From JANXQG01 sp963804375 (GTDB taxonomy: Bacteria; Planctomycetota; Planctomycetia; Pirellulales; Thermoguttaceae), in the NCBI GenBank assembly GCA_963804375.1, contig CAWDQE010000018.1:1-64000 (forward strand): a stretch of 64,000 nt of DNA, read 5' to 3'. Within the stretch, counting starts at the first letter, position 1. Each line of letters opens with the position of its first letter. The translations under genes and the position numbers were made by a program. Below, in pieces: positions 52,793 through 60,334 of the stretch. The notes under the pieces are model-generated. The model ran no database searches, was not told where the DNA came from, and saw only the letters and a list, made by a program, of their open reading frames with translations.

Positions 52793-52844
52793 CGTGCCCT
52801 GACTTTGCTTTTCGGACGCCACCTCGACGGCGGTACTGTCCGAG

Positions 52845-54071
52845 TTAGGTGCGTACTTCCTCGTCATCGAACGCCTCTACCAGCAGTTCGATGAGGCGTA
52901 TCGGATCCTCGGCTGGCAGCCACACGAGTTTTGTGGCGAAATCGCCGTGCTTGTAGATCAGAACCTTTCCGGGAGTTTCCCATAGCTCGTACGAGATAAG
53001 TTCCCCGCAGCTAAGCTCGGTCACGATTTCGGCGTGGCATTTTTTGGGCTCGGTGGCGACAAATACCGACTCTGCCTCGACGTTTTCATAGACATCCTGA
53101 TCGGGAATTTCGTCGAGTCCGCCCGTCCATAGGCTGCGGATCTCCACGGCGGTCGGGAGTTCGGCGGGCTGCTTGGAGCCGATCATCAGGAGAAGGTCGT
53201 CGCCGCATTCGTACTCGCTGTTAAAGTAATCGACCAGATCGACGTTTTCCCAGGGAACGAATATTCCAGCATCGCGAAGACTCCGCAGCCATTCGGCCAG
53301 GTCGTGCGGCGTGAAGGCATTTTCGAAGGACACCAGCGTCGCTTTTTCGTCCGCCAAGAGGTTGGCAAGCGGCTCCGCACTCGGTGTTTCGTGGTAGCCG
53401 GACTCAGAGGGACGCTCCCATGCCAGGACATTCTCGACGGTATCGTCGCTACATGGCACGGCATCCGACAATAGGTCCGCAACACGTGTCGCGAAGATGA
53501 GATCGAACTTCTGGTCCTTCAGATCGTTCGGTAGCCCTCGTATGTCCGCCTGGATGAACTGGACGTTTTTCAGCCGTAGCTTTGCTGCCAGCTTCTTCGC
53601 ACACCCGATTACATCCGCGGACTCGTCGATCCCAGTGATCGTTGCCTGCGGGAAGAGCATGGCATGGAAACAGGTCGAAATGCCGATATCGCAACCCAAG
53701 TCGAGAACGCGTGTCGGCTGTCGTAGATTCTTATTGGCTAGCCAGGAGAAGATAGCTTCATACCGGGTGCCGTCCAATTGGGAGCAGACAGCGAGGGCCA
53801 AATCGAGGATCCCCGTTTTCGCTAGGGCAGCACGTCGCTCCTGAAGCTTTTTGTCCTTCACGGTTTCGAAATACTCGGTAGCATCGAACCCGTAGTGCTG
53901 GAAGAGACTCTGCTCGAAATCGTCATCAGAGAGAACCCCCATGATGCCAACGGCGTTGAAGTAGTCCTTTACGATGGCTGGCGTTTCGGCCTCGAATTGC
54001 CAGGGGTACGTCTCGGCGAGCGAAACGGGTGTACGAACACAGGAAGATACTCGAATTGATTTGTGTGACAT
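52845..54071 (-). CDS. Class I SAM-dependent methyltransferase, large
   Basis: 408 residues, ATG 54071. A Rossmann-type methyltransferase core starts at about residue 120: VLDLGCDIGISTCFHAMLF is motif I (SAM binding), ITGIDESADVIGCAKKLAAK gives the acidic motif II, and VQFIQADIRGLPND with KFDLIFATRVA motifs III-IV. The N-terminal 110 residues are helical, and the C-terminal 150 (PTAVEIRSLWTGGLDEI, IYKHGDFATKLVWLPAEDP) form a second domain, so it is larger than minimal methyltransferases. Substrate unknown. Confidence 0.85.
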   Translation of the reverse strand: MSHKSIRVSSCVRTPVSLAETYPWQFEAETPAIVKDYFNAVGIMGVLSDDDFEQSLFQHYGFDATEYFETVKDKKLQERRAALAKTGILDLALAVCSQLDGTRYEAIFSWLANKNLRQPTRVLDLGCDIGISTCFHAMLFPQATITGIDESADVIGCAKKLAAKLRLKNVQFIQADIRGLPNDLKDQKFDLIFATRVADLLSDAVPCSDDTVENVLAWERPSESGYHETPSAEPLANLLADEKATLVSFENAFTPHDLAEWLRSLRDAGIFVPWENVDLVDYFNSEYECGDDLLLMIGSKQPAELPTAVEIRSLWTGGLDEIPDQDVYENVEAESVFVATEPKKCHAEIVTELSCGELISYELWETPGKVLIYKHGDFATKLVWLPAEDPIRLIELLVEAFDDEEVRT

Positions 54072-54121
54072 TCTGCTTTGTCCTTATTTGGGATGGCGAC
54101 AGGCACGACGAGCCCGTCGCC

Positions 54122-54222
54122 GAAAAATCAGATCAGAAGGTAGGCCGCCGTGAAGCGGCTACGGCGGTCCCGGGTCACCGCCTGCGTAGGGCAGCCGTCG
54201 AAGGATGCCCGACAATCGCGTC
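54122..54222. repeat. Direct intergenic repeat, copy A
   Basis: AAATCAGATCAGAAGGTAGG, then AAGCGGCTACGGCGGT and a CCGCCTGCG motif. The same order appears in copy B at 54563-54648 (AAATCGGATCAAAAGGTAGG, GAGCGGCTACGGCGGT). Each copy lies at the 5' flank of one duplicated unit or 3' flank of the other. Confidence 0.55.
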
Positions 54223-54229
54223 AGCGACG

Positions 54230-54520
54230 CTATTCTATGAGGTCATCCTCTTCCGACTCCTCGATTTCCGCCAGGCCCGCCGCCACCAATCGTTCGACGA
54301 TAGCATCTGCTGCTGTGATGTCGATGAAGAGTGTTCCGGCGTGGATCGTGACCGGCTCTTCGCCCACGATGCCCTTGATCGCTCGCAGTCTGTCTGCGGC
54401 AGCGTCCATTTGAGCGGCGTGGGCTTCGAGGGCTTCTGCTACGTTGGCGGTGGACTTTAGGTGGCCAGCAAGGTCGTCGCCCTGCTTGAAATATAGTAGG
54501 TGAATCGTTGCATGTTTCAT
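54230..54520 (-). CDS. Small acidic protein, paralogue of 54649 gene
   Basis: 96 residues from ATG 54520 (AGGG 12 bp upstream). MKHATIHLLYFKQGDDLAGH, a helix ANVAEALEAHAAQMDAAADR, strand EPVTIHAGTLFIDITA, helix AIVERLVAAGLAEIEE, then an acidic tail. About 70% identical by eye to the C-terminal 95 residues of the neighbour at 54649. Function unknown; tandem duplicate. Confidence 0.75.
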   Translation of the reverse strand: MKHATIHLLYFKQGDDLAGHLKSTANVAEALEAHAAQMDAAADRLRAIKGIVGEEPVTIHAGTLFIDITAADAIVERLVAAGLAEIEESEEDDLIE

Positions 54521-54562
54521 GTGCATTTCCCTATTTTGTTTGTGTGGTGATCGAAGCCGATC

Positions 54563-54648
54563 ACCGATAAATCGGATCAAAAGGTAGGCCGCAGAGCGGC
54601 TACGGCGGTGCCAGTTCACCACCTGCGTGGGAAGGGCAGTCGTTGACG
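54563..54648. repeat. Direct intergenic repeat, copy B
   Basis: Matches copy A (54122-54222) in order and spacing, supporting duplication of gene plus flank as one unit. A third, partial version (AAAGGTAGATCGCAGCG, GGCGGCTACGGCGACGCG) lies near 55117-55166. Confidence 0.55.
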
Positions 54649-55065
54649 CTATTCGACGCGCTCGTCCTCTTCGGAATCGAAGTCTTCGATTTTCGCCAGT
54701 CCTGCCGCGACCAATCGATCAACGGTAGCATCTTCTGCCTCGATGCCGATGTGGTGCGTGTCCGTGTCGATCGTGACTGGTTCTCCGGCCACAATGCTCT
54801 TGATCGCCCGCAGTTGGCTTGCGGCATCGTCCATTTGGGCGGCGTGAGCTTCCAGCGCCTCGGCCGCGTTCGCAGTGGACTCTAGGTGGGCGGCAAGGTC
54901 GTCGCCCTGCTTGAAGTAGGGAAGATAGATGGTTGCATATTTCATGTGCAGTTTCTTTGTGGAGCCAGGCTTACGCGATTTCGGGCGGGGCACGCTGTTG
55001 GCGGGCTTGGTCTGCTTGACGGTCTTGGACTTCGGAGTTGATTGCTTCGTGCTTTTCTTTGACAT
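54649..55065 (-). CDS. Acidic protein with lysine-rich N-terminal tail
   Basis: 138 residues, ATG 55065 with GAGGAAATC. Residues 1-40 are a disordered, Lys/Ser/Pro-rich tail (MSKKSTKQSTPKSKTVKQTK, then PRPKSRKPGSTKK), histone-H1-like in composition and likely to bind nucleic acid. Residues 41-138 repeat the domain of the gene at 54230 (KYATIYLPYFKQGDDLAAHL, VTIDTDTHHIGIEAEDATVD). The tail is what distinguishes the pair. Function unknown. Confidence 0.75.
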   Translation of the reverse strand: MSKKSTKQSTPKSKTVKQTKPANSVPRPKSRKPGSTKKLHMKYATIYLPYFKQGDDLAAHLESTANAAEALEAHAAQMDDAASQLRAIKSIVAGEPVTIDTDTHHIGIEAEDATVDRLVAAGLAKIEDFDSEEDERVE

Positions 55066-55830
55066 GATTTCCTCGTGTCTTGGGGCGTCGGAAGGACCGA
55101 TCGCCAGGATTGGAAAGGTAGATCGCAGCGTTGCACACACGGCAACGGCGGCTACGGCGACGCGATGTCATCGCCAAAGTAAGAACGGGCAGCGTCGCCC
55201 AACAGGTAGAAGACGGGATCGAAGGTCCCAGGTGGTATAACGATAAGACTACCCTAATCCGACCGCCGCGTCAAGTAAATGCAAAGAAGGATTTTGTTTC
55301 CAGTGCTGCCGTCATGCCGCCGACCACAAAATTGATCACAAGATGAAAAAGTAAAAGACGATCGCGGGCTTCGGCATCGGTGCTGAACGACGAATTGTGG
55401 CGGTCAGGATCGATGATGGTTACAACGAGTAAGTTGTCGGGTTCGACGCAAAAGCCAGCAGCTTGCCCAACTCGACGTGGATGGCTGGCAAGCTGTCGTA
55501 ATCAAAGTAATCGAGATGACGGCGAGCCGCCAGATTCGATGTTGAGATCGGGGAAACTCACAGGATCGACAAGGAAGGCTTGTACGCTGCCACGATCACA
55601 ATAATCGGCGTGCAGGAGGTAAGCTTTCAGGATGGGCCTAGAAGCCTCCCAGACGCTCCAGGATCGACGTAGACGGGCAGGATCGACAAAGAGCCAGGTT
55701 TGCGGTTCTAGGGGCTGTACAGGCCATCGAGACAGCGTAGGCGTGGCCGGACCAGCCTGTCCGATCGAAGGTAAAGGTAAACGGCCTGGTTTGAGGGTTC
55801 AGCCGGCCGAAATGCCTTCCGAATCGGGGC

Positions 55831-55952
55831 TGTACACACCTGGCACATTTGTTCGTTATAGCTAGAGATATAATGTCTTTTTATTATCAATAATAGAAAT
55901 ATAAGATCATTCTGTCTCTAGTTATAGGGAACAAATGTGCCAGGTGTGTACA
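55831..55952. repeat. 38-bp inverted repeat around an AT-rich core
   Basis: Arms 55831-55868 and 55915-55952 are complementary at 35 of 38 positions, the outer 24 (from TGTACACACCTGGCACATTT inward) exactly. The 46-bp core is about 80% A+T in an otherwise GC-rich window. Too long for a normal terminator. Confidence 0.9.
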
Positions 55953-55965
55953 ATGCTGTCATTTC

Positions 55966-56003
55966 GATGCTATCACCCGATGCTATCACTGTGATGCTAT
56001 CAC
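55966..56003. repeat. Three iterons GATGCTATCAC
   Basis: GATGCTATCAC at 55966, 55979 and 55993, i.e. spaced 13-14 bp. A weaker version (AATGCTGTCAT) precedes at about 55952. Direct repeats of this kind next to a Rep-like gene resemble replication-initiator binding sites. Confidence 0.8.
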
Positions 56004-56150
56004 TTCGATCTAGCCGCCAGCGTTCCGAAAGCCAAAGTAGGCCGATGCTGTCCATCCGATACGGCTGTAACATTTTCATCTTGTGAACAAGATTGCCAGC
56101 CTGTCGATCGCGATATTCTGGACATGCCTGGCGGCCTTTGTTTCGAGTCC

Positions 56151-57641
56151 TCATTCAGCCGTTTGAACGCAGGCTTGTTCGAGTCTCTCCTGACAGCGAG
56201 CTTTGTGCAGCGTCCATACTGCGAACGCCTTCTCCCGCGCGGTACGTTTATCCATCGAGGGCAGATTCTTCGCAAGCCATCGGGCATCCCGATCGCTTAT
56301 GTTGTGACCGGCTTCGCTCAACATCTTGCGTAGAGCGGGGCTACCGAGATGCTCGCCACCAACGTCTTTGAATTTCTGAAAGTACGGCAACGCGATTACG
56401 GCGAGCTGTCTGCGTCTGGCCTCTGCGTCGCGGTGTTTGCGGTAGTTCTTCGACTCGAAAGCATCCTTCCGATTGGCATTGCCGTCTTCCGATTTTGCTC
56501 GTCGTTTACGCGAGCAGCGTTTCTGGTCTGACTGCGATGCCCGCCAGTTGCCGAAGGTGTCGTACAGCCTGGTTCCCTGCATCGCCGACGCATAGCACCA
56601 TACCTGCTGTTCGCTGAACATGAACCACGGCTGCAAGGCGGCCGCCCCCTGGACGCCGAAGAGCACCGTCTTTGGGTTCTTAACGAGAAGGCCGAGTTCG
56701 CTGGTGTCGAACTTGTGCGACGTTCCATAAAGCAGATAACGCACGGCCTGTGGGTTTGTGGCTGGCAGCATCATGAGGTCGTAGTCTCCGCCGAGCATCT
56801 GGTCATCACAAAATGTGCTCGTTGCGCGGTCAACGGAATCGATGTCACTGCTGCCCACGACGCCGATCATCGCGAAGACATGGGCGAATCCCTTCCGTTT
56901 TTCCTCGGGCCGATCATACCAAGGTATCCAGGGAGTTGCTTGGTGCAGGATCACACCGCCTTCAATTCCGATCTGATTCGCCAGACGCCGAAGCTCATAA
57001 CGGTAGTCGTTTCGCGTCTGGCGGACCTCGGACGCCTGAATATCCTGGCCAGCCTCAACTCGAAAGCGAAGTAGAATCAGATGTTTTTCGGCCAGTCTTT
57101 CGGGCGTGCAGGGCCCAGCCAGCAATTGGCCGTAGAGCCGCTGTACGCTTCGAGCGTGGCACCAGGGGCAAAGCCGGGCATGGCCGCAAGGATGAGCCGT
57201 ATCGAGCGGTGGGCGAGCGAATAGAGCCCCACGCGGCGGACAGGCTTCCATGGTCTTCAGCATCTGCTCGGCCTTGTCGCGATCGGCTGCCAGATGAAGC
57301 GAACCACGCATTCTCTCGATAAAATGCTGATGCGTGCTGCCGAGCATGATGAGCTGCTGGGCCTGATGTCGAAACGTCGCGGGAATGCACTCGGGAACGG
57401 CTGGAGCCCACGCGGGCAGATTGAAACACTGCTCGCGGAACATGGGCAGCCTCTTATCGCGAAGCAGCGACGCCAGCAGCAGATCGCGGTCCCTGTGATC
57501 TCCCGGACGATTGCCCATCGCGGAAATCGTGCGGCCGCCGAAGATCGGGCCAGTGTGGACCGCGGTTAGATTATCGAGTTGCCAGCCATAATTTTTGCCA
57601 ACCGACTTGAAACTTACTTCCTGATGATATAGAATATCCAT
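56151..57641 (-). CDS. Putative replication-initiation (Rep-like) protein
   Basis: 496 residues, ATG 57641 (a GTG three codons earlier is possible). The region around residue 165 has CGHARLCPWCHARSVQRLY, a Cys/His cluster typical of the zinc-finger start of rolling-circle-type plasmid and phage Rep proteins. A central domain (GVILHQATPWIPWYDR, KGFAHVFAMIGVVG, DDQMLGGDYDLMMLP) and a basic linker (RCSRKRRAKSEDGNANRKD) precede a helical C-terminus. No clear catalytic HUH motif with Tyr was identified, so the class is tentative. Adjacent iterons and inverted repeat support a replication role. Confidence 0.6.
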   Translation of the reverse strand: MDILYHQEVSFKSVGKNYGWQLDNLTAVHTGPIFGGRTISAMGNRPGDHRDRDLLLASLLRDKRLPMFREQCFNLPAWAPAVPECIPATFRHQAQQLIMLGSTHQHFIERMRGSLHLAADRDKAEQMLKTMEACPPRGALFARPPLDTAHPCGHARLCPWCHARSVQRLYGQLLAGPCTPERLAEKHLILLRFRVEAGQDIQASEVRQTRNDYRYELRRLANQIGIEGGVILHQATPWIPWYDRPEEKRKGFAHVFAMIGVVGSSDIDSVDRATSTFCDDQMLGGDYDLMMLPATNPQAVRYLLYGTSHKFDTSELGLLVKNPKTVLFGVQGAAALQPWFMFSEQQVWCYASAMQGTRLYDTFGNWRASQSDQKRCSRKRRAKSEDGNANRKDAFESKNYRKHRDAEARRRQLAVIALPYFQKFKDVGGEHLGSPALRKMLSEAGHNISDRDARWLAKNLPSMDKRTAREKAFAVWTLHKARCQERLEQACVQTAE

Positions 57642-57845
57642 TGTTGTCACATTGCTGCGTGACTCGTTCTGCGTGCTGGCGTTACGTCCGCCAGCTAAAA
57701 ATCAGATCAGCGTGAAGCCGGCGTCATCCCCGACGCCGGCTTCTGCTGTTTCCGTAGGCTTCTCAGCTACACCGCAATTTTCATCTTGTGCTCAAAATCT
57801 TGCGGTCATCTATGCCGTGCCTTTCGCTACGGCTTCAACTTTTTT

Positions 57846-58577
57846 TTAGCTATTGGCCAGCAGTTCAGGCGAATCGCCCGTCCTTGCCAGGATCGCTTCG
57901 ATGGCCTCTTCACGCTCTAGCCACCGCTCGCCGTCCCAAACGCGGGTGCAATAGCGGTAGCTCTCGTCTACGCCAAATACTCGCCACCCTCTGCGAGCAT
58001 AGTCTCCCTGAAGTTCCCCATGGCTGGGCATGAACACGGGGGCCTGAGCTAAACCACGGGTTGCAAAGTCCTCGACAAGCGGCTGGACGAACTCTGTGAC
58101 CTTTGACACAGGGACTTCGTCCGCGAGAAGCACGAGCAGTTCGAGATCTTCGCCGCCATTGGAATCCAAGAGCAACGGCCGAAAACCGCGGCGTTGCAAC
58201 TCGCCATACCAGCCTGACGCGGCCCGCCAGTTGATGCGGGCATTTTCCTTCGGGTCGTCGCCTTGGTGATTAACGCGGATCACGAACCACTTGGCCATGC
58301 CTTGTGGCGACACGGGACGAAGCCAGATCTGATGGACGTTGAAGTCGTGGCAGAAATGCCGGCGGATCGTAAACGGCGGGTTGTAGCTCAGGTAGACTTC
58401 GCCATGGACGACCATGTTTCTTACAAGCCATTCCGTAAGCCGATCTGCGGCGTTCTGCCAGGCAAAGGCCGGATAGTCGAGCATGGACCGGTATGGCCTT
58501 GGAGGGGCAAAGGGTCCGATTGTGGCTTTCGGGTCGAAAGCGATTGAGTACGTTGTTGCGGTCATTGATGTTTTCAT
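57846..58577 (-). CDS. Archaeo-eukaryotic primase (AEP)-like protein
   Basis: 243 residues from ATG 58577; ATG 58565 is also possible. Beta-rich core: KWFVIRVNHQGDDPKENARI (strand with acidic end, as in the first catalytic acidic motif region), WYGELQRRGFRPLLLDSNGG and EDLELLVLLADEVPVSKVTE, the AEP pattern in which SxGG.GxHL precedes a pair of helices. It ends with YCTRVWDGERWLER, common in mobile-element primases. The usual SGGxGHH residues are changed (GGEDLEL), so activity is uncertain. Neighbours point to mobile-element replication. Confidence 0.6.
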   Translation of the reverse strand: MKTSMTATTYSIAFDPKATIGPFAPPRPYRSMLDYPAFAWQNAADRLTEWLVRNMVVHGEVYLSYNPPFTIRRHFCHDFNVHQIWLRPVSPQGMAKWFVIRVNHQGDDPKENARINWRAASGWYGELQRRGFRPLLLDSNGGEDLELLVLLADEVPVSKVTEFVQPLVEDFATRGLAQAPVFMPSHGELQGDYARRGWRVFGVDESYRYCTRVWDGERWLEREEAIEAILARTGDSPELLANS

Positions 58578-58623
58578 ACTGCTGTTTGGGCCAGCCCCTT
58601 GCCGGCCGTTCCTGTCTTGGACT

Positions 58624-58836
58624 TTATTCCGCATCTTCTGCGGCTACGGCTTGCTCGGCCTTCAGCGTGACGCCGAAGTGCTTGCACAGCTTCCGGATGT
58701 CGGCCATCTCGTAGATTCTGCGGTTACTTATCCGTACACGAGGCTCTTCGATGGCCCCGGTGATGTAGGCGTGCTGGATCCGGTAACATTGCAGGCCCGT
58801 CATACGTACAACGTCCTTGAGGGAGAAAACGGTCAT
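58624..58836 (-). CDS. MerR/excisionase-like HTH protein
   Basis: 70 residues, ATG 58836 with AAGGAG 8 bp upstream. FSLKDVVRMTGLQCYRIQHA is a MerR-type helix-turn-helix, followed by the wing region VRISNRRIYEMADIRKLCKH and an Ala-rich tail. Size and place, just upstream of the AEP-like gene in the same direction, fit a small regulator or excisionase of a mobile element. Confidence 0.75.
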   Translation of the reverse strand: MTVFSLKDVVRMTGLQCYRIQHAYITGAIEEPRVRISNRRIYEMADIRKLCKHFGVTLKAEQAVAAEDAE

Positions 58837-59058
58837 TGTGAACTCCTTGCCGCACACGCGGCGGAAACGAAGACACCCGATGCACGCCGGGCACCGACGC
58901 GGTGCCGCGAAAAGCGAGCAATCGGGAGGAAAGGTAGAAAACGACCAGAGTGGCGAGCAGCCGCCGGAAGGTCAAATAGAAGTCAACAGGCTAGAAGTCA
59001 GAAAGATAATGTCGCCGCAAGACGACCTTTACAATATAGTGGGTAGGGGCTGTTGTTG

Positions 59059-59877
59059 TCAAGACCCGCTGGGGAATCGCCGCCGCCAGTTCCGCCCCAT
59101 TTTTCGGTACGGCACGCTCGCTTCGTTCCACGCCTTGTCCATAATTTTGCAAACCCGGTTGCCGCCCATGCGAGTCTTGACGGCCACAAGCTGCTCTGCC
59201 AGCGCGACGACGACGGCCCACAACTTTGGATGTGAAAGGGCTTCATCCGTCCATGCGGCCATTTGACTAAGCAGCCGCCATGCGTCGTCGTTGTCGCCGT
59301 GCAGTCTCTTCGCAATGCGGAAAGCACGAGCCATATCGTGAATGTCGTGGGGGTCGTCTTCTTCCCAGAGGACACCGTGCATGTCGAGCTGCCTGGCCAG
59401 CCACCCGTACTCGGAAGGGCAAAGGCGGTGCTCGGCAGAATATCCAGCCAGGTAGCCCATCATCGATCGCTTGCCCGCCAAGATATAACTGGACCTCAAA
59501 TCGATTGGGACATCGGGAGGGAAGTCGGCGATTACGGGGATCCACTCCTCGGGTTCGGCGGTCCTAACCTCGCCTGCCGCGGCAAGAGTGCCTGGCATGT
59601 TGATCTGCATGTCGACGTGGACGATGTTGTAATGACTGCCGAACATGAATTTCATCGCCGCGTGTCCAGCCTCGTGGTAGGCCACGACGCGTTTTTGCTC
59701 TGGCGTCTGCCTGGCCCGCAGTTCTTTCAGCGAGGGCCGACGATAGGGAAGCGTGGAAACGCCCGGGACGTGAGGCTCCGTCACTTGCCCCGGTGTCATA
59801 GCACGGTCCGTTTCCAGATAGCCGGAATCAGCCGGCTCGTCGATTACGGAGGTGTTGGAAAGTATTTGTGTTGTCAT
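59059..59877 (-). CDS. HEAGH metallopeptidase-like protein (M41-type, no AAA domain)
   Basis: 272 residues, ATG 59877. Residues about 62-75 read RVVAYHEAGHAAMKFMFG: the HEAGH zinc motif of FtsH-type (M41) peptidases. Downstream a helical half (DLRSSYILAGKRSMMGYLAG, AEHRLCPSEYGWLARQL, DDPHDIHDMARAFRIAKRL) contains D residues that may supply the third ligand, as in M41 (D with a following helix). There is no AAA ATPase and no membrane segment. A stand-alone, perhaps element-encoded protease; substrate unknown. Confidence 0.75.
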   Translation of the reverse strand: MTTQILSNTSVIDEPADSGYLETDRAMTPGQVTEPHVPGVSTLPYRRPSLKELRARQTPEQKRVVAYHEAGHAAMKFMFGSHYNIVHVDMQINMPGTLAAAGEVRTAEPEEWIPVIADFPPDVPIDLRSSYILAGKRSMMGYLAGYSAEHRLCPSEYGWLARQLDMHGVLWEEDDPHDIHDMARAFRIAKRLHGDNDDAWRLLSQMAAWTDEALSHPKLWAVVVALAEQLVAVKTRMGGNRVCKIMDKAWNEASVPYRKMGRNWRRRFPSGS

Positions 59878-60334
59878 CTTCTCTGTGACTCGTGTTGTTT
59901 GAGCTGGCCCTTTGCCAGCCCGATTTGTCTTTGTTCTTATTCCGCGACTGCGGTTACGGCACGAATCACGGCCACGTGGCAGATTTTCATCACAAGATCA
60001 AAATTGCAATGGCCTCTCTTGGGCATCACCAGGGAACATCCTGCTATCGTATACGTCGGTCTCGGAAGATCGCCGTGTTCCAGCGGTAAGGGCCCTGCCA
60101 ACGTGATAGACCGACCGTGTAGGCCGCCTGCGGGAGCTGAAAAACCGGTCCCGTTCCTATCGTGCTTCTGCTTGAACGGAATCAGTTCGCGGCGCGAAAA
60201 ACGCGTCGCCCCTCTAACTCTTCAGGGAAAATCCCACCGCGGAAAAATCGGCCGCCGGAGCCCCGCCCGCGAGCCGCCCGGACGACCGATCGGGCGGATG
60301 GTACCTAGTGACCCTCTGCACGCTAGGGAGCACG
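59878..60334. other. Intergenic, no gene seen
   Basis: About 455 bp separating the metallopeptidase and the zinc-ribbon protein gene. No promoter, repeat or RNA gene recognised. Confidence 0.45.

Larger units (their letters stand above)
52039..52844. other. Intergenic with two hairpins
   Basis: About 800 bp with no convincing gene. It holds a perfect pyrimidine/purine hairpin (52205-52234) and a GC-rich hairpin at 52771-52792, both annotated separately. Confidence 0.5.
55066..56150. other. Large non-coding region, candidate replication or control region
   Basis: About 1.1 kb without a supported gene. Contains GGATCGACAA-type motifs at about 55564 and 55679 and GGATCGA variants at 55407 and 55662, a 38-bp inverted repeat (55831/55915) with an AT-rich loop, and three 11-bp direct repeats (55966-56003). 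It lies at the 3' side of the Rep-like gene. Confidence 0.55.
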
